Below, piece after piece: positions 37,993-46,704 of a stretch of 64,000 nucleotides of DNA; position 1 is the first letter of the stretch, and the number at the start of each line of letters is the position of its first letter. The DNA lies in assembly GCF_000959365.1 (NCBI RefSeq), contig NZ_CP009556.1, positions 1,612,001-1,676,000 on the forward strand, written 5' to 3'. The translations under genes were made by a program, and so were the position numbers. The notes under the pieces were generated by a model that was given only the letters and a program-made list of their open reading frames with translations, was not told the DNA's origin and did not search any database. This stretch comes from Burkholderia oklahomensis C6786. Its GTDB lineage: Bacteria > Pseudomonadota > Gammaproteobacteria > Burkholderiales > Burkholderiaceae.

Positions 37993-38892
37993 CTACTTCT
38001 TGATGAAGCGCAGCGCGAACCGCGCGAGCCGCGGCACGATCGTCGGCCGCAGCAGCCGCTTGTCGTAGCCGGCCATTCGATGATCGTTCTCGGAAAGGCA
38101 CAGCTCGATCAGATCGCGCGGATTGAGCGCATCGCCGACCGTCGCCGCGGTGTTGGCCGGAAAGTTCGCGTCGCGCGCGACGCCGTCGGCGTCGATCCCG
38201 CGCGCGATGCCGATTCGCTCCCAGATCAGGAACGCCCATACCGCCGCGACGCGCGCGAAGAACCACGGCCGCCGCCGCCACGGCATGTTGCGCCAGTACC
38301 AGGCGAACCAGTTCACGAAGAACAGGATGTGGCGGCCTTCTTCCTGGATCACCGGTTCGAACGTCTCGACGAGTTCCTCCGGAAAATAGCCTGAGCGCTG
38401 CGCGGAGCGGAACAGGCCGAACGCGAAGAAGCTGTCGATGCATTCGCTGAAGCCCGTGACCATCCATGCCCATTCGGCGTCGTTCGGCGCCGGATAGGCG
38501 GGCTCCGGCGCGAGCCGGATCCCGTATGCGCCGACGAGCTTCGACAGCACGACCTTGTGACGCGCTTCCTCGGCGGCGTCCATGTCGAGCGCTTCGCGCA
38601 GCAGTGGGTCGCGCACCGTCGATGCGAATGTCGCGACGCGGATCGACGCGCGGCCTTCGGTCTGCACGGCGATGTCCCAGATGGGCAGCGACGTCAGGCG
38701 CCGAAGCGCTTCGGGTTCGAGGGGCGGCCAGTCGATGACGGCCGGCTTGTATGGATTGTGGGTGTCGAGCAGCATTCGGCAGAACATCTGCTTGTGCGTG
38801 TCGGAACCGACTTGCACTGGGTCGCGACTCTCATGGACCCAGTTGCGCATAGCGTGATCCGCCGCTTGCTCTCGTCGCAGCGTGTCAGACAT
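37993..38892 (-). CDS. Ferritin-like domain protein
   Basis: The 299-residue product looks like a diiron ferritin-like (four-helix) protein. Two Glu-His motifs fit metal ligation: LDMDAAEEARHKVVLSKLVG (about residues 101-120) and FEPVIQEEGRHILFFVNWFA (about 176-195). An intervening helix carries GFSECIDSFFAFGL. A hydrophobic Trp/Phe-rich stretch follows the second motif and may touch a membrane. The substrate, if it is an oxygenase or desaturase-like enzyme, is unknown. ATG 38892 is the first start in frame. It stands alone, reading toward the adhesin promoter region. Confidence 0.75.
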   Translation of the reverse strand: MSDTLRREQAADHAMRNWVHESRDPVQVGSDTHKQMFCRMLLDTHNPYKPAVIDWPPLEPEALRRLTSLPIWDIAVQTEGRASIRVATFASTVRDPLLREALDMDAAEEARHKVVLSKLVGAYGIRLAPEPAYPAPNDAEWAWMVTGFSECIDSFFAFGLFRSAQRSGYFPEELVETFEPVIQEEGRHILFFVNWFAWYWRNMPWRRRPWFFARVAAVWAFLIWERIGIARGIDADGVARDANFPANTAATVGDALNPRDLIELCLSENDHRMAGYDKRLLRPTIVPRLARFALRFIKK

Positions 38893-38981
38893 GGCTTGAT
38901 TGGCATCGTGATGTCAGGAGCCGCCGATTTTTACATGCCTCGATGAATCGCGTATTTTGGCGGCCGATGCCGGCGCCGTGC

Positions 38982-39197
38982 TCAACAGTGAGAGTCGACC
39001 CACAGGCGTCCCCAGCGGAACGCATACGCGAGCGCGTGCTCTTCGTCGAAGAAGAAATCGATTGCGTCGAACGAATAGGCGCGGGCCGGCGCCGGGCCGG
39101 CCTTCTCGATCGTGAGGTTCGCGGCGAACAGGCCGTTCGGCAAGCGCGCCGCAGCGGGCGCGACCTCGTAGCCCTTGTAGCGGATCGAACGATTCAT
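38982..39197 (-). CDS. Small hypothetical protein
   Basis: The 71-residue product starts at ATG 39197; a TTG further upstream (39260) is less likely. It reads NRSIRYKGYEVAPAAARLPN then FDAIDFFFDEEHALAYAFRW, a beta-strand-rich pattern with a conserved-looking GYEV start and a helix near the end. Similar small proteins of unknown function are common in betaproteobacteria, and it may belong to the CV_2116-like group. No ribosome binding site is evident. Confidence 0.55.
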   Translation of the reverse strand: MNRSIRYKGYEVAPAAARLPNGLFAANLTIEKAGPAPARAYSFDAIDFFFDEEHALAYAFRWGRLWVDSHC

Positions 39198-39584
39198 GGC
39201 TTTCGCGAAGGGATGGAACGAGAGTGCAGCGTAAGCAATCGACGCGTGCGCGTGAACCAATCTTTATGTGTAAGCAAATCACCCGGCGCACGCGAATGAT
39301 CATGACCGCGCATGTCGGGGCGATATGCGTGGCGGCGGGGGGCTGTTGCGCGTCGCCGGATGCGTCAACGGTCGAAGTGGCGCCCGTCGATGCCGGGCGA
39401 TGCGATGGCCGCGCACGCCGCGACGAAGAGACGCGCCAGTCGAGCGCGGCCGGCCGTCGTTCGCCGATCGAGCAGCTTGGAATGGGGAAGCGCGAGTGAA
39501 TTCGCGGCGATCGCGGGCAGGGCGACGGGGCGTCGATTGGAGCGAAGCGTGCGCCGCGCGGCGCACGCGATGATGCGCGTGCGT
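39198..39584. other. Intergenic region, no gene recognised
   Basis: This stretch lies between two minus-strand genes. Frames open on either strand show no domain, start signal or consistent codon pattern. Confidence 0.5.
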
Positions 39585-40235
39585 TCAGCTTGTCGCGGCT
39601 TCCAGCGCCGGTGCGAACGTGCCGCCGTTTGCGACGCGAGTCGCCGCGCGGTGCGACGCGAACGCGAGCGCGAACTCGGCGGCCTGTGCGCCGACGGTCT
39701 CGAGCTGCGCCGCGACCTTCGTGTCGGAGCAACTGTCGATCGTTTCGAAGCGCGTCTCGAGCGTGTTGACCGCGGCGCCGAACGGCGTCGGCCAGCCGCG
39801 CAGCGCGTGGACGATCGCGCGCAGCGACGTCAGCACGGTGCCCGCCGCTTGCCAGCCGTACGCGGTGACGATGCTGCCGACCGCGCGTCCGTCGAGATAG
39901 GGCCGCTCGTCGGCGCGCAGCTCTTCGAGCGTGTCGAGCGCGTTCTTGACAAGGCCGGACACGCCGCCGTGATAGCCGGGCGTCGCGATGATGATCGCGT
40001 CGGCCGCGCGCACCGCGTCGATCAGTTCGCGTTGCGCATCGGTGAGCGCCTTGCGTTCGGGCGCGTAGTGCGGCAGCGAATGCAGGAACGGGCCGTCGAA
40101 CAGACGCGTGCGTGCGCCCGCCGCCTGCGCGCCGCGCAGCGCGAAGCCCAGCGCCCGCTCGGTCGACGAGGCCGCGCGCGTGGTGCCGCCGATGCCCACG
40201 ACGAACGGCCGGCGATGTTGATCGAATGCGGTCAA
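39585..40235 (-). CDS. NADPH-dependent FMN reductase family protein
   Basis: The 216-residue product is a flavodoxin-fold reductase. I chose a TTG start at 40235 because AAGGAG lies 5 bases upstream and no ATG fits; the open frame goes on to 40526 without support. The FMN-binding loop GIGGTTRAASSTERALGFAL (about residues 13-32) and the second flavin loop TPGYHGGVSGLVKNALD are clear. Members reduce FMN, quinones or azo compounds with NAD(P)H; the substrate here is unknown. It is divergent from the small-RNA candidate. Confidence 0.82.
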   Translation of the reverse strand: MTAFDQHRRPFVVGIGGTTRAASSTERALGFALRGAQAAGARTRLFDGPFLHSLPHYAPERKALTDAQRELIDAVRAADAIIIATPGYHGGVSGLVKNALDTLEELRADERPYLDGRAVGSIVTAYGWQAAGTVLTSLRAIVHALRGWPTPFGAAVNTLETRFETIDSCSDTKVAAQLETVGAQAAEFALAFASHRAATRVANGGTFAPALEAATS

Positions 40236-40396
40236 AGTGCGCTCCTTGAGGGTGCGGCGCCTGATTTCAGCAGGCGGAAAGTTGCATGGTAGCGACCCGG
40301 TCGAAGTCCGGGAAACGACTTTTCGTTCTATCGATATGCCCCGCGCACGGTTGAACGGCGTCGCGCGCGGCGCAATTGGATAGCAGAAATGCTTGG

Positions 40397-40425
40397 TTGG
40401 GATGCGGTGGGCGGGTCGATATGAT
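40397..40425 (+). promoter_or_regulatory. Candidate sigma-70 promoter for a small RNA
   Basis: TTGGGA (40397-40402) and TATGAT (40420-40425) are separated by 17 bases. They match the sigma-70 consensus at 4/6 and 5/6 positions. The predicted start is near 40432, some 70 bases before an intrinsic terminator. Confidence 0.4.
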
Positions 40426-40431
40426 CGCTTT

Positions 40432-40501
40432 CGTCTCCTCCATGAAGTCTTCTCTGACATGGGTTGGCCCCGCCGGTGGGAATGTCGGCGGGGCTTTTTT
40501 T
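40432..40501 (+). ncRNA. Candidate small regulatory RNA
   Basis: A promoter-like pair upstream and a strong intrinsic terminator at the end bound about 70 bases with no supported gene. The 5' part carries TCTCCTCC (40434-40441), complementary to a Shine-Dalgarno sequence, as in small RNAs that block translation. It could instead be a terminated leader of the downstream hypothetical gene. Confidence 0.4.
40467..40501 (+). terminator. Intrinsic terminator of the small-RNA candidate
   Basis: GCCCCGCC (40467-40474) pairs with GGCGGGGC (40487-40494) across a 12-base loop, followed by seven T. It acts on the plus strand only. Confidence 0.8.
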
Positions 40502-40643
40502 GTGTCTGCGCGAGCGCGCGGAACAAAAAATTCGGGCGTCGGCGATGGGTGGTTTACCTCGCTCAATTTCGGATGCGGCCGGATGCCGATCGTTTGGCAT
40601 ATCCAACCGAACGCGTCTGCGCGCAACGATGATCGGGACATCG

Positions 40644-41324
40644 ATGCGCGATCCTGCTCGCGACGATGTCGCACCGTCGGTTCGCGATGTCGATGCCTGG
40701 AAAAAGAAGGGGAAATATGAAGAAGGCCGGCGAGGCGGTCGGAGGCGGCGCGCCGGCTCGCTCGCGCCGACGGATCGAGGCTCGGGCTACGCGCAAGTCG
40801 GCATCCGGGGCGGTCAGGCGGATGTCTACCTGAGCGGGGATCCCGGATTTCACGTGCTTCGACTCGACGGCCGGCTCGAATCGAAGCGCGCGCACGCGGT
40901 AGTCGATTTCGACAAGCTCGACGATTTCGATCTGCATATCTCCACCGGCGAAATCATGGTGTCGTGCGATGTGCTGCAAACGCGGTTCAATCGCTACATC
41001 TTCGCGTATCCGGGCGCGCACCTCGCCGACGCCAAGACGAGCTGCGACTCGTCGCGTCAGCTCGAGATCACCGGGCGTGCGAATCCCTTCGGCCTGCCGC
41101 CGCGGCCCAGCGTGCCGTTCACGCCGCCGCGTTCGTTCGTCTGGCTGCAATCAGGCGATCTGAAGTTCCACAACCTGACCCTGTTGAACACCAAGGCGCT
41201 CATCCGGCCGGCGGCGTTTTCGGATGCGCTCGCGCTCGTGTTCGCGTTCGCGATGGGCAAGCATCGAAGCCAGCTTGCATCGGGCACCGCGAAGATACAC
41301 CGGCCGACGGCACGCTCGAAGTAA
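40644..41324 (+). CDS. Hypothetical protein with uncertain ends, possibly frameshifted
   Basis: The central frame (about 40780-41230) looks genuinely coding: VDFDKLDDFDLHISTGEIMV, RFNRYIFAYPGAHLADAKTS and SFVWLQSGDLKFHNLTLLNT. No family is recognised. The N-terminal part is Arg-rich and doubtful. ATG 40644 is a guess; the best ribosome binding site (AAGAAGGGGAAAT before ATG 40717) belongs to a different frame that stops after 38 codons. At the C-terminus a third frame reads DGTLEVTLPPYRR to a stop at 41347, which looks more natural than the in-frame end. The gene may be degraded. Confidence 0.4.
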   Translation: MRDPARDDVAPSVRDVDAWKKKGKYEEGRRGGRRRRAGSLAPTDRGSGYAQVGIRGGQADVYLSGDPGFHVLRLDGRLESKRAHAVVDFDKLDDFDLHISTGEIMVSCDVLQTRFNRYIFAYPGAHLADAKTSCDSSRQLEITGRANPFGLPPRPSVPFTPPRSFVWLQSGDLKFHNLTLLNTKALIRPAAFSDALALVFAFAMGKHRSQLASGTAKIHRPTARSK

Positions 41325-41359
41325 CGTTGCCGCCATACCGGCGTTGAGCCGGCGCCCGG

Positions 41360-41509
41360 CTAGCCGGAGCGGCGCGCGGGCCGGGAGCGGCGGTGCGGCG
41401 GCTTCGCGCGCTCGTGCACCGCACCATTGCTGCGATGCACGGGCGTGTCGTATTTGCGCAAGCGTTTGTCGTAATTCGTCGGCTGCACGGGGTTTTTTCT
41501 AGCAACCAT
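41360..41509 (-). CDS. Possible small basic protein
   Basis: An ORF of 49 codons runs from ATG 41509 to TAG 41360. The product is strongly cationic (MVARKNPVQPTNYDKRLRKY at the start, repeated Arg/Pro at the end) and the codons CGC, GCG and CCG are typical of the genome. No ribosome binding site is visible and no family is recognised, so it may be spurious. Confidence 0.35.
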   Translation of the reverse strand: MVARKNPVQPTNYDKRLRKYDTPVHRSNGAVHERAKPPHRRSRPARRSG

Positions 41510-41559
41510 GTAGGCACGCTGTGACGGCGTATTTCCCCGCTACACGAGGAGACGTTGCA

Positions 41560-42729
41560 ATGGATGCCCCGAAGGTTGTAGTCGAAGGTCTGTGCAAGGT
41601 GTTTGGAAGCAATCCGCGGCAAGCGCTGGACATGCTCGCCGCGGGCGCGACGAAGGACGACGTGTTCGCGCGCACGGGCCAGGTGGTCGGCGTGCACAAC
41701 GTATCGTTCGACGTGCGGGAAGGCGAGATTTTCGTGCTGATGGGCCTGTCCGGCTCCGGCAAGTCGACGCTGATCCGGCTCGTCAACCGGCTCGTCGAGC
41801 CGAGCGCCGGCAAGGTGCTGATCGACGGTCGCGACGTCGCCGCGGTGCGCCGTTCCGAGCTGACCGCGCTGCGCCGCACGGACATGAGCATGGTGTTCCA
41901 GTCGTTCGCGCTGATGCCGCAGCGCACGGTGCTGTCGAACGCCGCGTTCGGCCTCGAAGTCGGCGGCATGAGCCGCAAGGATCGCGAGCGGCGCGCGATG
42001 GAAGTGCTCGAGCAGGTCGGCCTCGCGCAATTCGCGCACAAGCTGCCCGCCGAGCTGTCGGGCGGCATGCAGCAGCGCGTCGGCCTCGCGCGCGCGCTCG
42101 CCGTCAACCCGTCGCTGATGATCATGGACGAGGCGTTCTCCGCGCTCGATCCGCTGAAGCGCAAGGAAATGCAGAACGTGCTGCTGCAACTGCAGAAGGA
42201 GCAGCGCCGCACGATCATGTTCGTGTCGCACGATCTCGAAGAGGCGCTGCGCATCGGCAGCCGGATCGCGATCATGGAAGGCGGCCGGCTCGTGCAGGTC
42301 GGCACGCCGCAGGAGATCATCGCGAGCCCCGCCGACGACTACGTGCGCGCGTTCTTCGAAGGCATCGACACGAGCCGCTATCTGACGGCGGGCGACCTGA
42401 TGCTGACGGGCGCCGTGCCGCTCGTGTCGAAGCTCGACGCGACGAACGTCGCCGCCTCGCTGAACGGCAGCGCGGAGTACGCGTTCGTGCTCGACGACGC
42501 GCGCAAGATCCGCGGCTTCGTCACGCGCGACGCGCTGAACAGCGCGACGCCGAACGTCCGCCAGGTCGAGAGCATCCGGCGCGATGCGACGCTCGATCAC
42601 GTCGTCGAGCGCGTCGTCGCGCATTCGCATGCACTGCCCGTCGTCGACGACGACGGCTGTTATTGCGGCTCGGTCGACCGGGCCGTGCTTCTGAAAGCCA
42701 TTACGCGTTCGCGAGGTTCCCATGTCTGA
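41560..42729 (+). CDS. choV: Choline/glycine betaine ABC transporter, ATP-binding protein
   Basis: This cytoplasmic ATPase energises quaternary-amine uptake. ATG 41560 is chosen because GAGGAGA precedes it by 7 bases; an upstream GTG at 41521 is less likely. The 389 residues contain Walker A LSGSGKST (about residue 63), the signature LSGGMQQRVGLARALAVNP, Walker B LMIMDEAFSAL and a C-terminal CBS-type regulatory region, as in ProV/OpuA. It overlaps the permease gene by 8 bases. The choice of choline over betaine rests on the binding protein at 44828-45778. Confidence 0.9.
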   Translation: MDAPKVVVEGLCKVFGSNPRQALDMLAAGATKDDVFARTGQVVGVHNVSFDVREGEIFVLMGLSGSGKSTLIRLVNRLVEPSAGKVLIDGRDVAAVRRSELTALRRTDMSMVFQSFALMPQRTVLSNAAFGLEVGGMSRKDRERRAMEVLEQVGLAQFAHKLPAELSGGMQQRVGLARALAVNPSLMIMDEAFSALDPLKRKEMQNVLLQLQKEQRRTIMFVSHDLEEALRIGSRIAIMEGGRLVQVGTPQEIIASPADDYVRAFFEGIDTSRYLTAGDLMLTGAVPLVSKLDATNVAASLNGSAEYAFVLDDARKIRGFVTRDALNSATPNVRQVESIRRDATLDHVVERVVAHSHALPVVDDDGCYCGSVDRAVLLKAITRSRGSHV

Positions 42730-43624
42730 ACTCATTCCGCTCGGTAGCTGGGTCGATCAGTCGGTTCACTATCTGCTCGACCACGATGCGAAGACGTTCG
42801 ATGCGATCGGCCGCGCGATCGAGGGGCTCGCCGCGCTCGTCGAGCACGGGCTGCAGGCCGTGCCGATGTGGGCGATGATGGCGCTCTTCATCGGCGTCGG
42901 GCTCTGGCGCGTCGGCTGGCGCTTCGCGATCTTCACCGCGCTGTCGCTGTTCCTGATCTTCGCGACGGGCTTCTGGGACCAGATGATCGTCACGCTCGGG
43001 CTCACGCTGTCGTCGACGATCGTGAGCCTCGTGCTCGGCATTCCGCTCGGCATCTGGGCCGCGAAGAGCAAGTGGGTCGCGGCGATCGTGCGTCCGATCC
43101 TCGATCTGATGCAGACGATGCCCGCGTTCGTCTACCTGATTCCGGCCGCGATGCTGTTCGGCCTCGGCCGCGTGCCGGGCATCCTGTCGACGGTGATCTT
43201 CGCGATGCCGCCCGCGGTGCGCCTGACGAGCCTCGGCATCCGCCATGTGAACCGCGAGATCGTCGAGGCGGGGCAGGCGTTCGGCTGCACGCCGTGGCAG
43301 CTGCTCTACAAGGTGCAGTTCCCGAATGCGCTGCCGTCGATCATGCAGGGCGTGAACCAGACGATCATGATGGCGCTGTCGATGGTGATCATCGCGTCGA
43401 TGGTCGGCGCGGGCGGCCTCGGCAACGACGTGCTCGCGAGCATCCAGCGCCTCGACATCGGCCTCGGCTTCGAAAGCGGCCTGTCGGTCGTGCTGCTCGC
43501 GATCATCCTCGACCGCATCACCGAGAGCTTCGGCCGCGCGCCGGGCACCGTGAAAGCGCCGCTCTTCTCCGGCTTCAGGCACCTGTTCGGTCCGCGCTCG
43601 CGCTCGTCGGTCGCGCAGGCCTGA
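42722..43624 (+). CDS. choW: Choline/glycine betaine ABC transporter, permease
   Basis: The 300-residue inner-membrane permease has about six segments and the binding-protein-dependent transport signature near EAGQAFGCTPWQLLYKVQFP (the EAA loop that contacts the ATPase). Other ProW-like blocks are IPLGIWAAKSKWVAAIVRPI and MQTMPAFVYLIPAAMLFGLG. It overlaps choV and is followed about 100 bases later by the AraC-type regulator gene. Confidence 0.92.
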   Translation: MSELIPLGSWVDQSVHYLLDHDAKTFDAIGRAIEGLAALVEHGLQAVPMWAMMALFIGVGLWRVGWRFAIFTALSLFLIFATGFWDQMIVTLGLTLSSTIVSLVLGIPLGIWAAKSKWVAAIVRPILDLMQTMPAFVYLIPAAMLFGLGRVPGILSTVIFAMPPAVRLTSLGIRHVNREIVEAGQAFGCTPWQLLYKVQFPNALPSIMQGVNQTIMMALSMVIIASMVGAGGLGNDVLASIQRLDIGLGFESGLSVVLLAIILDRITESFGRAPGTVKAPLFSGFRHLFGPRSRSSVAQA

Positions 43625-43728
43625 CGCTTTTCCCCTTCCTTCGTTTCGCGAGTCGATCAATCGCGTCGTCTCCGGCGGGCGTTCCGCCGCCGGAGCGGCT
43701 TCGTGCAACCCGTTCGCTGGAGAACGAT

Positions 43729-44727
43729 GTGACGTCCGCCGCCGCTGCCGCACCCGCCGCCTGCGCCGAGCCGGTTTCCTCGGTCGCGCATTTCGGGTTC
43801 CTGACGTTGCCGAATTTCTCGATGATCGCGTTCACGAGCGCGGTCGAGGTGCTGCGCATGGCGAACTATGTCGCGCGCGCCGAGCATTACCGCTGGTCGA
43901 TCTTCTCGCTCGACGGCGCGCCCGTGCGCGCGAGCAACGGGATCGCGGTGCGGCCGACGCGGATGCTCGACGTCGGCGACCCGCCCGACGTGATGATCGT
44001 CTGCGGCGGGATCCGGATTCGCGAGGCGGTCGACGCCCCGGTGCGCGACGCGCTCGCGGCGCTCGCCGCGCGCGACGTGCCGCTCGGCGGCATCTGCACG
44101 GGCGCATACGCGCTGATGGCGTGCGGCCTGCTCGACGGCTACCGGTGCGCGGTGCACTGGGAAAACCTGTCGGCGCTGCACGCGGAGTTTCCGCAAGTGC
44201 GCTTCGCCGACGAGCTGTTCGTCGTCGACCGCGACCGGCTGACCTGCACGGGCGGCACCGCGCCGCTCGACCTGATGCTGAACCTCGTCGGCATGCGGCT
44301 CGGGCCGCCGCTCGCCGCGCAGGTCTCCGAGCAGTTCATTCTCGAGCGCATTCGCGGCGCGACCGATCCGCAGCCGATTCCGGTCGACGCGCGCGTCGGC
44401 TTCTCGCGCGCGGAGCTGATCGAGGTCGTGCGGCTGATGGAGGCCAACATCGAGGAGCCGCTGTCGCTCGAGGAGCTCGCGCGGCTCGTGCGGCTGTCGC
44501 AGCGGCATCTGCAGCGCATGTTCAAGGTCTATCTGAACGTGTCGCCGACGCATTACTACCTGACGCTGCGTCTGAAGCGCGCGCGCGATCTGCTGCGCAC
44601 GACCGACGCGTCGATCGCGCGCGTGACGACGATCTGCGGCTTTCATTCGCCGTGCCATTTCAGCAAGGCGTACCGCGCGCAGTTCGGCCATGCGCCGAGC
44701 CACGAGCGGCGCGTGCCGGTGCGCTGA
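43729..44727 (+). CDS. GATase1-AraC family regulator, probably of choline/betaine genes
   Basis: The 332-residue product starts with GTG 43729 after GGAG. The N-terminal ~200 residues form a DJ-1/PfpI-like domain (FGFLTLPNFSMIAFTSAVEV; GGICTGAYALMACGLLDGYR) and the C-terminal ~100 an AraC double helix-turn-helix (EEPLSLEELARLVRLSQRHL; ARVTTICGFHSPCHFSKAYR). This is the architecture of GbdR and related regulators of betaine catabolism in Pseudomonas. Its position between choW and choX, on the same strand, supports a choline/betaine role; the inducer is inferred. Confidence 0.85.
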   Translation: MTSAAAAAPAACAEPVSSVAHFGFLTLPNFSMIAFTSAVEVLRMANYVARAEHYRWSIFSLDGAPVRASNGIAVRPTRMLDVGDPPDVMIVCGGIRIREAVDAPVRDALAALAARDVPLGGICTGAYALMACGLLDGYRCAVHWENLSALHAEFPQVRFADELFVVDRDRLTCTGGTAPLDLMLNLVGMRLGPPLAAQVSEQFILERIRGATDPQPIPVDARVGFSRAELIEVVRLMEANIEEPLSLEELARLVRLSQRHLQRMFKVYLNVSPTHYYLTLRLKRARDLLRTTDASIARVTTICGFHSPCHFSKAYRAQFGHAPSHERRVPVR

Positions 44728-44827
44728 CCGCATCGAACGAAACGCGTGGCCGCCGGGATCGCGGCGCGCGTTCAAGCAACGAACCGATCCCATGTTGACG
44801 ACATCTTTGTTGATGAGGAGAAGCACG

Positions 44828-45778
44828 ATGAAGCGAAATCTGATCGCGGCGGCCTGCGGGCTCGCCATTGCGGCTGCGCCGCTCGCGAGCGCCTGGGCGG
44901 GCGATCCGTCGACCTGCAAGGCGGTGCGCTTTGCGGACGTCGGCTGGACCGACATCGCCGCGACGACGGGACTCGCGTCGACGATGCTCGCCGGACTCGG
45001 CTACACGCCGACGAAGACGATCGCGTCGGTGCCGATCACGTTCGCCGGGATCAAGAGCAAGCAGATCGACGTGTTTCTCGGCTACTGGTCGCCGACGATG
45101 GATCCGATGATCGCGCCGTTCACGAAGGCGGGCACGATCAAGGTGCTGGCGACGCCGAACCTGACGGGCGCGAAGTACACGCTCGCGGTGCCGGATTACG
45201 TGTACCAGGGCGGCCTGAAGTCGTTCGCCGACATCCAGAGGTTCGCGGACAAGCTGAACGGCAAGATCTACGGGATCGAGCCCGGCAACGACGGCAACGC
45301 GCTCATCAAGAAGATGATCGACGGCAACCAGTTCGGCCTCGGCAAGTTCAAGCTGGTCGAGTCGAGCGAGGCGGGGATGCTGGTCGAGGTGAACCGCGCG
45401 ATCCGCGACAAGCAGTGGATCGTGTTCCTCGGCTGGGAGCCGCATCCGATGAACGTGCAGATGAAGATCGATTACCTGAGCGGCGGCGACGACGTGTTCG
45501 GCCCGAACTACGGCGAAGCGAAAGTGCTGACCGCGACGCCGCCCGATTACTCGACGCGCTGCCCGAACGTCGCGAAGTTCGTGTCGAACCTGCAGTTCAC
45601 GACGTCGATCGAGAATCACGTGATGCTGCCGATCATGAACAAGGAAGATCCGAACAAGGCGGCGAGCGAGTGGCTGAAGGCGAATCCGCAGGCGCTCGAC
45701 AAGTGGCTCGCCGGCGTGACGACGTTCGACGGCAAGCCGGGCCTGCCGGCCGTCAAGCACTACCTCGGCGTTCAGTAA
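44828..45778 (+). CDS. choX: Choline/glycine betaine-binding periplasmic protein
   Basis: The 316-residue product has a Sec signal (KRNLIAAACGLAIAAAPLAS, cleaved near AWA-G) and an OpuAC-type substrate-binding domain. ATG 44828 follows GAGGAG. Aromatic residues in the expected cage regions are visible: VGWTDIAATTGLAS, FLGYWSPTMDPMI and LGWEPHPMNVQM. The pattern is closest to ChoX-like choline-binding proteins. It is last in the choVW-regulator-choX run and separated from the regulator by 100 bases, so it may have its own promoter. Confidence 0.9.
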   Translation: MKRNLIAAACGLAIAAAPLASAWAGDPSTCKAVRFADVGWTDIAATTGLASTMLAGLGYTPTKTIASVPITFAGIKSKQIDVFLGYWSPTMDPMIAPFTKAGTIKVLATPNLTGAKYTLAVPDYVYQGGLKSFADIQRFADKLNGKIYGIEPGNDGNALIKKMIDGNQFGLGKFKLVESSEAGMLVEVNRAIRDKQWIVFLGWEPHPMNVQMKIDYLSGGDDVFGPNYGEAKVLTATPPDYSTRCPNVAKFVSNLQFTTSIENHVMLPIMNKEDPNKAASEWLKANPQALDKWLAGVTTFDGKPGLPAVKHYLGVQ

Positions 45779-46011
45779 GCGCGGCAAGCGCTGCGTGGGC
45801 ATCCCGCCCGCGCCGCGCGCGCTCGTCTGCCGGGTTTTTCATTGATCCGGCCGACGAGCGGATTGCCTTTCCTGCCGCCCATCCTGTTCGGCGACATCGA
45901 GCGGCCGATGACATGCCGGTGGGCGCAGGCGGTGAACCGCGCGATCGGCGGGATTCCCGTTGCGATTCCGTCGCGGTGAGCGATGTGCGTTCGCCACGGC
46001 GCGCGAGCCGG

Positions 46012-46704
46012 CTAGACCGGAATCGCGCCGCCGCGCAGCCGGATCGCGACGCGCACCAGCCGGATCAGCGCGCCCGACAGCAGCGCGAGCGCGGGCGGCA
46101 GGTCGCGCCGGCGGATGTCGAGCAGCAGCACGATCCGCACTTCGTCGCTCTCGTTCCAGACCTCGTGCTCGAACGTGTCGTCCCATAGCAGGAACTGGCC
46201 GTCGTGAAGCCGGTAATCGCGGCCGTCGATCTTCAGGACGGCGGCGGGCGTGCCGTCCGCGCGCGTCGGCATCGACAGCACCAGATAGCCGCGCAGGATG
46301 CCGCGAAACGGACCGCGATGCGGCGGGATGTGCTTGCCCGGCGCGAGGAATGAGAACGCCGCGGACAGCACGTCGGGCGACGCCGCGACGCTCGACGCGA
46401 GCGTCGGGCAGCGCCCCAGGTTCCGCGGGAAGCGCACGCCGTATGCCTGCATGATGAACATCCGCCAGTCGCGCGCGTCGTTCGCGGAGATCGCCGCCTG
46501 CTCGCGCATGATCTCGTGGAAGCGCGGAATCCGGCTCAGGTCGCGCGCCACCGCGAGCGCCTCGTCGCGGATCGCGCGCCACGCGGACGTGAAGCGCGCG
46601 GCGTCCGGAAACAGCGCGGCCGTGTCCAGCACCGCGCCGCAGCGGAGCCGTCGATCGTAGAGGTCGCGCAGCTTGCGCGCGCTGAAATCGTAGATGGCAG
46701 CCAT
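46012..46704 (-). CDS. Aspartyl/asparaginyl beta-hydroxylase family protein
   Basis: The 230-residue product starts at ATG 46704; the longer open frame upstream has no support. It is a 2-oxoglutarate/Fe(II) oxygenase of the Asp_Arg_Hydrox/LpxO-like type. The iron-binding region is seen in FLAPGKHIPPHRGPFRGILR (first His) and LLWDDTFEHEVWNESDEVRI (second His), followed by VLLLDIRRRDLP. A hydrophobic segment near the C-terminus (ALALLSGALIRLVRVAI) may anchor it to the membrane, as in LpxO, which hydroxylates lipid A acyl chains; a protein substrate is equally possible. Confidence 0.8.
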   Translation of the reverse strand: MAAIYDFSARKLRDLYDRRLRCGAVLDTAALFPDAARFTSAWRAIRDEALAVARDLSRIPRFHEIMREQAAISANDARDWRMFIMQAYGVRFPRNLGRCPTLASSVAASPDVLSAAFSFLAPGKHIPPHRGPFRGILRGYLVLSMPTRADGTPAAVLKIDGRDYRLHDGQFLLWDDTFEHEVWNESDEVRIVLLLDIRRRDLPPALALLSGALIRLVRVAIRLRGGAIPV

